Source: Deltaproteobacteria bacterium (GTDB taxonomy: Bacteria; UBA10199; JACPAL01; JACOUP01). From it: a DNA stretch of 64,000 nucleotides. Numbering within the stretch: the first letter of the stretch is position 1; each line of letters opens with the position of its first letter. Both the position numbers and the translations under genes were made by a program. The notes beneath the pieces are model-generated. The model saw nothing but the letters and a program-made list of their open reading frames with translations, was not told where the DNA came from and made no database searches. Of this stretch, positions 59,254 through 64,000 are shown in pieces. The stretch spans positions 1 to 64,000 of the forward strand of contig JACOUP010000001.1 in assembly GCA_016177765.1 (NCBI GenBank). Direction: 5' to 3'.

Positions 59254-62200
59254 ACGCACCGATCTAAAAAAAATCATGCTGATCGGTTCAGGTCCTATCG
59301 TGATTGGTCAGGCCTGCGAATTTGACTACTCCGGGACGCAGGGCTGCAAAGCGCTTAAAGAAGAAGGGTATCGGGTCATCCTGGTCAATTCCAATCCAGC
59401 GACGATCATGACCGATCCCGATTTTGCGGACAAGACCTATATTGAACCGGTCGTCCCTGAAATAGTCGCCAAAATTATCGCCAAGGAGCGGCCGAACGCC
59501 CTGCTCCCAACCCTTGGCGGCCAGACGGCGCTTAATGTTGCCGTTTCCCTCGCTGAGGGCGGCGTTTTAGAAAAATACCACGTGGAATTAATCGGCGCCA
59601 AACTCCCCTCGATCAAAAAGGCGGAAGACCGAGCCCTCTTCAAACAGGCGATGCAGAAGATCGGACTGGAGGTCCCTCAAAGCGATACCGTTACCGGTCT
59701 GGAGACCGGAAGGGCACTTTTGAAAAAATTGGGTCTCCCGATCATTATCCGTCCTTCATTCACCCTCGGTGGGACGGGGGGAAACATCGCCACTACCGAA
59801 AAAGAATTTGAAGAACAGCTCCATTGGGCGCTCTCCACAAGCCCGATCCACCAGGTACTCCTCGAGGAATCGGTCCTCGGCTGGAAGGAGTTTGAACTGG
59901 AGGTAATGCGCGATCTCAAGGATAATGTGGTCATCGTTTGTTCCATCGAAAATTTTGACCCAATGGGGATCCATACCGGAGATTCCATCACCGTCGCACC
60001 GGCCCAGACCCTGACCGACAAGGAATATCAGATCATGAGGAATGCGGCGATCGCGATCATCCGGGAGATCGGGGTCGATACCGGCGGTTCCAACATCCAG
60101 TTTGCGATCCAGCCCAAAACGGGGCGGATGGTGGTGGTGGAAATGAATCCCCGCGTCTCTCGAAGTTCGGCCCTCGCCTCCAAGGCGACCGGGTTTCCGA
60201 TCGCCAAGATCGCGACAAAACTGGCGGTGGGCTATACCTTGGACGAGATTCGGAACGATATCACCCAATACACCCCCGCCTCCTTTGAACCAACCATCGA
60301 TTACGTCGTCACCAAGATCCCGCGCTTCACCTTTGAAAAGTTCCCCGAGGCGGATGATACCCTCACCACACAGATGAAGGCGGTGGGGGAGGTAATGGCG
60401 ATCGGACGGACCTTTAAGGAGTCGCTCCAGAAGGCGATCCGTTCGTTGGAGACTGACAGATATGGATTTGAAAGCCTCTCCCCCTCACCCCAACCCTCTC
60501 CCACAAGGGGAGAGGGAGTTAAAAATTTGGTTCCCCCTCCCTTGATGGGAGGGGATAAAGGGGAGGGTGAAATAAAAACGCTCCTCATGGAAAAACTTCG
60601 TAAACCAACGGCCGATCGTCTCTGGCTGATCGGGGATGCCTTCCGGCAACGGTTCAGTGTGGAACAGATCCATGAAATCACCAAGATTGATCCGTGGTTT
60701 CTCTACCAAATCCGGGAGATTATTCAGGAGGAGACCCGGCTCAAAACAGGCTCTTTCCTTAAAGACAGATTGGTGATGAGACGGGCCAAGGAGATTGGCT
60801 TCTCCGATCGGCGTCTTTCTAATCTTACGAACCTTCCCGAACAGAAAATCCGTCAGATCCGGAAGAAGATGAAGATTGAACCGGTCTATAAGACCGTCGA
60901 CACCTGTGCGGCGGAGTTCAAGGCCTACACCCCCTACCTCTATTCCACCTACGACGCCGAAGATGAATCGAACGTCACCAAGAAGAAGAAGATCGTCATC
61001 CTCGGCGGAGGACCGAACCGGATAGGGCAGGGGATCGAGTTTGACTACTGTTGTGTCCATGCGAGCTTCGCCCTGAAGGAAGAGGGTCTCGAAACAATCA
61101 TGGTCAACTGTAACCCGGAGACCGTTTCGACCGATTACGACACCTCCGATCGCCTCTACTTTGAACCACTCACCTACGAAGATGTTTTGAATATTATAGA
61201 AAAAGAAAAACCGAAAGGGGTTATCGTCCAGTTTGGGGGGCAAACACCCCTGAAACTGGCCTTGTCCCTCGCCAAGGCGGGGGTCCCGATCATCGGGACC
61301 TCTCCTGAGAATATCGACAGGGCCGAAGACAGAGGGCTTTTTTCGCAAATGCTCCGCAAATTGAAACTCAGGCAACCGGAGAACGGCACGGCCCATTCCT
61401 CGGAGGCGGCGGAAGTGATCGCCAACAGGATCGGTTACCCGGTTGTGGTCCGCCCCTCGTACGTCCTGGGGGGGAGGGCCATGAGGATTGTTTACGACGC
61501 CGAAACCCTCCGCCATTACATGAAAAGTGCGGTGACCGCCTCTTCGGAACGGCCGATCCTGATTGACAAATTCTTGGAGGCGGCCATTGAAGTGGATGTT
61601 GACTGCATTGCCGACGGCCGTCAGGTGATTATCGCCGGCATCATGGAACATATTGAAGAGGCGGGGATCCACTCCGGGGACAGCGCCGCCTGCCTTCCGC
61701 CCTATTCTCTCAAACCGGAACTGGTGGAAGAGATCAGGAGACAAACCGGCCTGATGGCAAAAGAGCTCTCCGTGGTCGGACTGATGAATGTCCAGTTTGC
61801 CGTTCAGGGAGAAATGATTTATGTCCTGGAAGTGAACCCGAGGGCCTCACGAACCATCCCGTTCGTCTCCAAGGCAACCGGCATCCCGTTTGCCAAACTG
61901 GCGGCCAAGGTGATGGCCGGGAAGGGAAACCTGAAACAGTTGGGGTTCATCAAGGAAGTGATACCGGCCCATCTCTCCATCAAGGAGTCGGTCTTCCCTT
62001 TTAACAAGTTTCCCGGAGTAGACACCCTCTTGGGCCCGGAGATGAAATCGACCGGCGAGGTGATGGGAATCAACCATTCTTTTGGGGCCGCCTTCGCCAA
62101 GTCCCAGCTCGCCGCCTTTAATGCCTTGCCAGCCAAGGGGAAGGTTTTCCTGAGTATCCGAAATTCGGATAAAGGGGAATCGATCCTTCAAACCGCCAGA

Positions 62201-62566
62201 ACTTTTCACAAACTCAACTTTGCAATCACAGCAACCCGCGGAACGGCCAAATTCCTCAAAACCAACGGCATCCCCTCCGCAACCATGAACAAGGTGAAAG
62301 AAGGAAGCCCGCACATCGTGGATGCCCTCAAAGGGGGAGAAATAGCGATGGTCATCAATACCGTCGAAGGGAGGGAATCGGCCGAGGATTCCTATTCCAT
62401 CCGGAGGACGACACTTCTCTGCAACATCCCGTATTTCACAACCACCTCAGCCGCGCACGCCGCCTCCGAGGCGATCCGCGAGCTGAAGAAAACAGGATTG
62501 GATGTCCGGTCCTTGCAGGAATATCATTTAAAAAAGAAGTTGAATTCAAAAGAGATTCATAGTTAG
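59246..62566 (+). CDS. carB: Carbamoyl-phosphate synthase large subunit
   Basis: The 1,106-residue product is about 30 residues longer than usual CarB. It has two ATP-grasp halves ([20 protein letters not shown] and [20 protein letters not shown]), an oligomerisation domain between them, and a C-terminal MGS-like allosteric domain ([20 protein letters not shown]). The excess is explained by a translated CCCTC-type repeat pair at residues ~410-442 ([26 protein letters not shown]), exactly between the carboxyphosphate and oligomerisation domains. It makes carbamoyl phosphate for pyrimidines and arginine. Confidence 0.95.
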   Translation: MPRRTDLKKIMLIGSGPIVIGQACEFDYSGTQGCKALKEEGYRVILVNSNPATIMTDPDFADKTYIEPVVPEIVAKIIAKERPNALLPTLGGQTALNVAVSLAEGGVLEKYHVELIGAKLPSIKKAEDRALFKQAMQKIGLEVPQSDTVTGLETGRALLKKLGLPIIIRPSFTLGGTGGNIATTEKEFEEQLHWALSTSPIHQVLLEESVLGWKEFELEVMRDLKDNVVIVCSIENFDPMGIHTGDSITVAPAQTLTDKEYQIMRNAAIAIIREIGVDTGGSNIQFAIQPKTGRMVVVEMNPRVSRSSALASKATGFPIAKIATKLAVGYTLDEIRNDITQYTPASFEPTIDYVVTKIPRFTFEKFPEADDTLTTQMKAVGEVMAIGRTFKESLQKAIRSLETDRYGFESLSPSPQPSPTRGEGVKNLVPPPLMGGDKGEGEIKTLLMEKLRKPTADRLWLIGDAFRQRFSVEQIHEITKIDPWFLYQIREIIQEETRLKTGSFLKDRLVMRRAKEIGFSDRRLSNLTNLPEQKIRQIRKKMKIEPVYKTVDTCAAEFKAYTPYLYSTYDAEDESNVTKKKKIVILGGGPNRIGQGIEFDYCCVHASFALKEEGLETIMVNCNPETVSTDYDTSDRLYFEPLTYEDVLNIIEKEKPKGVIVQFGGQTPLKLALSLAKAGVPIIGTSPENIDRAEDRGLFSQMLRKLKLRQPENGTAHSSEAAEVIANRIGYPVVVRPSYVLGGRAMRIVYDAETLRHYMKSAVTASSERPILIDKFLEAAIEVDVDCIADGRQVIIAGIMEHIEEAGIHSGDSAACLPPYSLKPELVEEIRRQTGLMAKELSVVGLMNVQFAVQGEMIYVLEVNPRASRTIPFVSKATGIPFAKLAAKVMAGKGNLKQLGFIKEVIPAHLSIKESVFPFNKFPGVDTLLGPEMKSTGEVMGINHSFGAAFAKSQLAAFNALPAKGKVFLSIRNSDKGESILQTARTFHKLNFAITATRGTAKFLKTNGIPSATMNKVKEGSPHIVDALKGGEIAMVINTVEGRESAEDSYSIRRTTLLCNIPYFTTTSAAHAASEAIRELKKTGLDVRSLQEYHLKKKLNSKEIHS
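60477..60573. repeat. CCCTC-type repeat pair inserted in carB
   Basis: CCCCCTCACCCCAACCCTCT with arm GGGGAGAGGGAG, then CCCCCTCCCTTGATGGGAGG and GGGGAGGGTGA. About 97 bp, in frame, at a domain border. Confidence 0.9.
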
Positions 62567-62596
62567 ACTCAGGGCCTCAAACACAAGGAGGGGGAA

Positions 62597-62749
62597 ATGG
62601 GCGAAAAAGGATATTGCGTCAAATGCAAGGCGAAGCGGGATATGGGGGATGCCAAGAAGGTGACGATGAAAAATAAGAGGCAGGCCCTCAAGGGGAAATG
62701 CACCAAATGCGGCACCGGGATGTACAAAATTCTCGGCCTCAAGAAGTAA
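62597..62749 (+). CDS. DUF5679-type zinc-ribbon protein
   Basis: The 50-residue product: MGEKGYCVKCKAKRDM, VTMKNKRQALKGKCTKCGTG, MYKILGLKK. Two CxxC pairs (CVKC, CTKC) should bind one zinc. AAGGAGGGGG lies before ATG 62597. The family is widespread, small and uncharacterised, probably nucleic-acid associated. It follows carB by 30 bp and could be in the same transcript. Confidence 0.85.
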   Translation: MGEKGYCVKCKAKRDMGDAKKVTMKNKRQALKGKCTKCGTGMYKILGLKK

Positions 62750-62864
62750 GAATTTAACTTCTTAGAAGTTCATCAATCGGATTAAATAACTTCTATAAGT
62801 CATTTAGATTTAGTATTAATTTTTAGTTTGCGGCTTAGCCTTATCTTCAGTATAATGGCGAGGC
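62750..62864. other. Intergenic, AT-rich with small inverted repeat
   Basis: AACTTCTTAGAAGTT just after the zinc-ribbon gene is a short inverted repeat without a T run, followed by AT-rich sequence and the promoter at 62828-62856. Confidence 0.4.
62828..62856 (+). promoter_or_regulatory. Probable sigma-70 promoter of MEDS gene
   Basis: TTGCGG (62828-62833), 17-bp spacer, TATAAT (62851-62856). The start would be near 62863, so the transcript would have almost no leader. Confidence 0.5.
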
Positions 62865-63434
62865 TTGACACCGCCATCCCGCCACGAATCATTGGATCGC
62901 CTGAGCTGGGGGGCTCATCTCTGCCAGTTCTACCACGGTTCTTCTGACTGGCTGGATCTCTTGACCCGTTTTTTTCTGAACGGTTTAAACCAAAACCAGT
63001 TTTGTCTCTGGATCCTGCCACCGGTCATCAAACGTCGGGACTTTGACGAGATGATCAATAAAACCAGGGTCTTTAAAGAAGCGTTCACTTCAGGGCAGAT
63101 GGAAGTAGCGACAGCGACTCGTTGGTATTCCCTCAAGACAGGGTTTGATCCCCACAAGGCCTCTCAACGGCTCCACCTCAAGTATCAGGAATCACTCAAG
63201 AGGGGGTTTGAAGGGATACGGGTGGCAGGGGGACCCCATCATATCAAGGAGAAGATGGTTTGGAAACGGTTCGCCGATTACGAAAAGAGGGTCCATCAGG
63301 AGATAGGGTCCCGCAAGATCATCGCCCTCTGCACCCACTCCTTCACAGAATGCCCGTTGGGCACCATGAACTCCCTCATTCAGTCCCACGACCGGACCCT
63401 CATCCAAAGGAGCGGGCAGTGGGAAGTCCTCTGA
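62865..63434 (+). CDS. MEDS-domain protein
   Basis: The 189-residue product matches the MEDS (DcmR-type sensory) domain: LSWGAHLCQFYHGSSDWLDL, FFLNGLNQNQFCLWILPP, LKRGFEGIRVAGGPHHIKEK, and ALCTHSFTECP. These domains sense redox or small ligands and often precede kinases; here it stands alone. TTG 62865 is the longest start and sits almost at the predicted transcript start; TTG 62892 is an alternative. No ribosome site is clear. Confidence 0.75.
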   Translation: MTPPSRHESLDRLSWGAHLCQFYHGSSDWLDLLTRFFLNGLNQNQFCLWILPPVIKRRDFDEMINKTRVFKEAFTSGQMEVATATRWYSLKTGFDPHKASQRLHLKYQESLKRGFEGIRVAGGPHHIKEKMVWKRFADYEKRVHQEIGSRKIIALCTHSFTECPLGTMNSLIQSHDRTLIQRSGQWEVL

Positions 63435-63465
63435 CATAACGTCGTATAATATATATTATGTAATG

Positions 63466-64000
63466 TTAGCTATTAGGAGGAAGGAGGTCACGGTCTGACA
63501 GATAGGTATAATCCGACAATGCCTTCCGGTAGTCATCCAGGAGCTTCATCCCGAGTGTCGGCTTGATCCGATCCTCCTTAATAGCGGTATCCACCACCCT
63601 CTTGAAGTTCCGGATCAGATCATTCGGGTCATACTGGGTACTCTGAAGGACCTGTTCAATGGTAGAACCCCGGATCACCTCTTCCAGGTAAAACCCGGAT
63701 TCCTCGTCCGGATCCAGAAAGACATGGACCTCATTGGTCCGGCCAAAAAGGTTGTGTTCGTCCCCCATGATATCCTGATAGGCCCCGGAGAGAAAAATCC
63801 CCAGGTAATAGGGATCCTTGCCGATCGGATGGAGCGGCAGGAACTCCCGGACATCCTTGAGGTCGATAAACTCATCGATTTTCCCTTCGGAGTCGCAGGT
63901 AATATCCACCAGCGTCGCCCGATTGGAGGGCTCCTCATTCAATCGGTGGATCGGGATTATGGGAAAAAGCTGACCGATCGCCCAGTTATCCAGTAAGGAC
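63466..64000 (-). CDS. speA: Biosynthetic arginine decarboxylase, C-terminal part
   Basis: Runs off the window edge: the frame stays open upstream of the TTG at 63942 with SpeA-like DNWAIGQLFPIIPIHRLNEE. Family landmarks are RATLVDITCDSEGKIDEFID, GIFLSGAYQDIMGDEHNLFG and a C-terminal helical region ending SDRDLLPPNS. SpeA converts arginine to agmatine for polyamine synthesis. The PLP-binding part lies outside the window. Convergent with the MEDS gene. Confidence 0.9.
   Translation of the reverse strand, partial: SLLDNWAIGQLFPIIPIHRLNEEPSNRATLVDITCDSEGKIDEFIDLKDVREFLPLHPIGKDPYYLGIFLSGAYQDIMGDEHNLFGRTNEVHVFLDPDEESGFYLEEVIRGSTIEQVLQSTQYDPNDLIRNFKRVVDTAIKEDRIKPTLGMKLLDDYRKALSDYTYLSDRDLLPPNS

Noticed and set aside
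60485-61744. 419-codon minus-strand ORF across carB
   Set aside because: Shadow of carB, in which both ATP-grasp halves are conserved.

Overview
The window reads as a chromosomal segment of a Gram-negative bacterium with a hopanoid-type outer envelope. Evidence is an OmpA-family porin, a CsgG-type outer-membrane channel, many lipobox lipoproteins, a squalene-hopene cyclase, and FHA-domain sigma-54 activators beside PEGA-tailed Ser/Thr kinases. That combination is typical of Myxococcota, Bdellovibrionota and related former Deltaproteobacteria, including uncultured lineages. The placement is an inference from gene content only. No rRNA or tRNA gene is visible.

Layout. 1-1477: end of a repeat-rich surface protein. 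7821-1570 (minus): three lipoproteins sharing one signal-peptide module, a TPR membrane protein, and a LamG lipoprotein split by a frameshift. 8230-12983 (plus): a seven-gene cassette of Asn-rich fibre-like secreted proteins, two small secreted proteins, a CsgG-family channel, an FHA membrane protein and a TPR lipoprotein. 12992-15235: small membrane proteins and an OmpA protein. 15247-23725 (plus): recG, alaC, hom, thrC, glpX, a Coq10-like gene and a sigma-54 activator. 27447-23722 (minus): a second copy of the CsgG cassette. 29085-27640 (minus): Ser/Thr kinase. 29436-40401 (plus): PEGA protein plus four tandem LamG lipoproteins. 43585-40406 (minus): shc and a second FHA sigma-54 activator. 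44077-50932: second PEGA kinase, a pair of M16 peptidases, argS and a SPOR protein. 51020-55782: Tyr-rich pilin-like protein, RHH protein, lepA and lepB. 55827-62566: pyrB-pyrC-carA-carB. Then a DUF5679 zinc ribbon, a MEDS protein and the 3' part of speA.

The most interesting content is a probable sigma-54-controlled surface-fibre system. Two paralogous CsgG cassettes export Asn-rich proteins carrying a shared AGRD(K/Q) motif. -24/-12 promoters lie before both cassettes, before the lipoprotein operon and before the PEGA/LamG operon. Two FHA-type activators and two PEGA Ser/Thr kinases encoded nearby are candidate regulators. The cassette resembles curli/HfaB systems only through CsgG; its subunits are not classical curlins.

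A second notable feature is a 15-bp palindromic unit, consensus GGGTGATTCACCCAA. It occurs about 30 times, often in exact 15-bp tandem steps inside coding regions, where it adds five codons. Comparison of paralogues inside the window shows clean 15-bp presence/absence. Longer interspersed repeats of CCCTCACCC type and a 164-bp hairpin element have also invaded genes, including carB. Other points are an intrinsic terminator inside the start of pyrB, a 77-nt three-way-junction RNA candidate at the 5' end of the lipoprotein transcript, and a pilin with a Tyr-rich tail.
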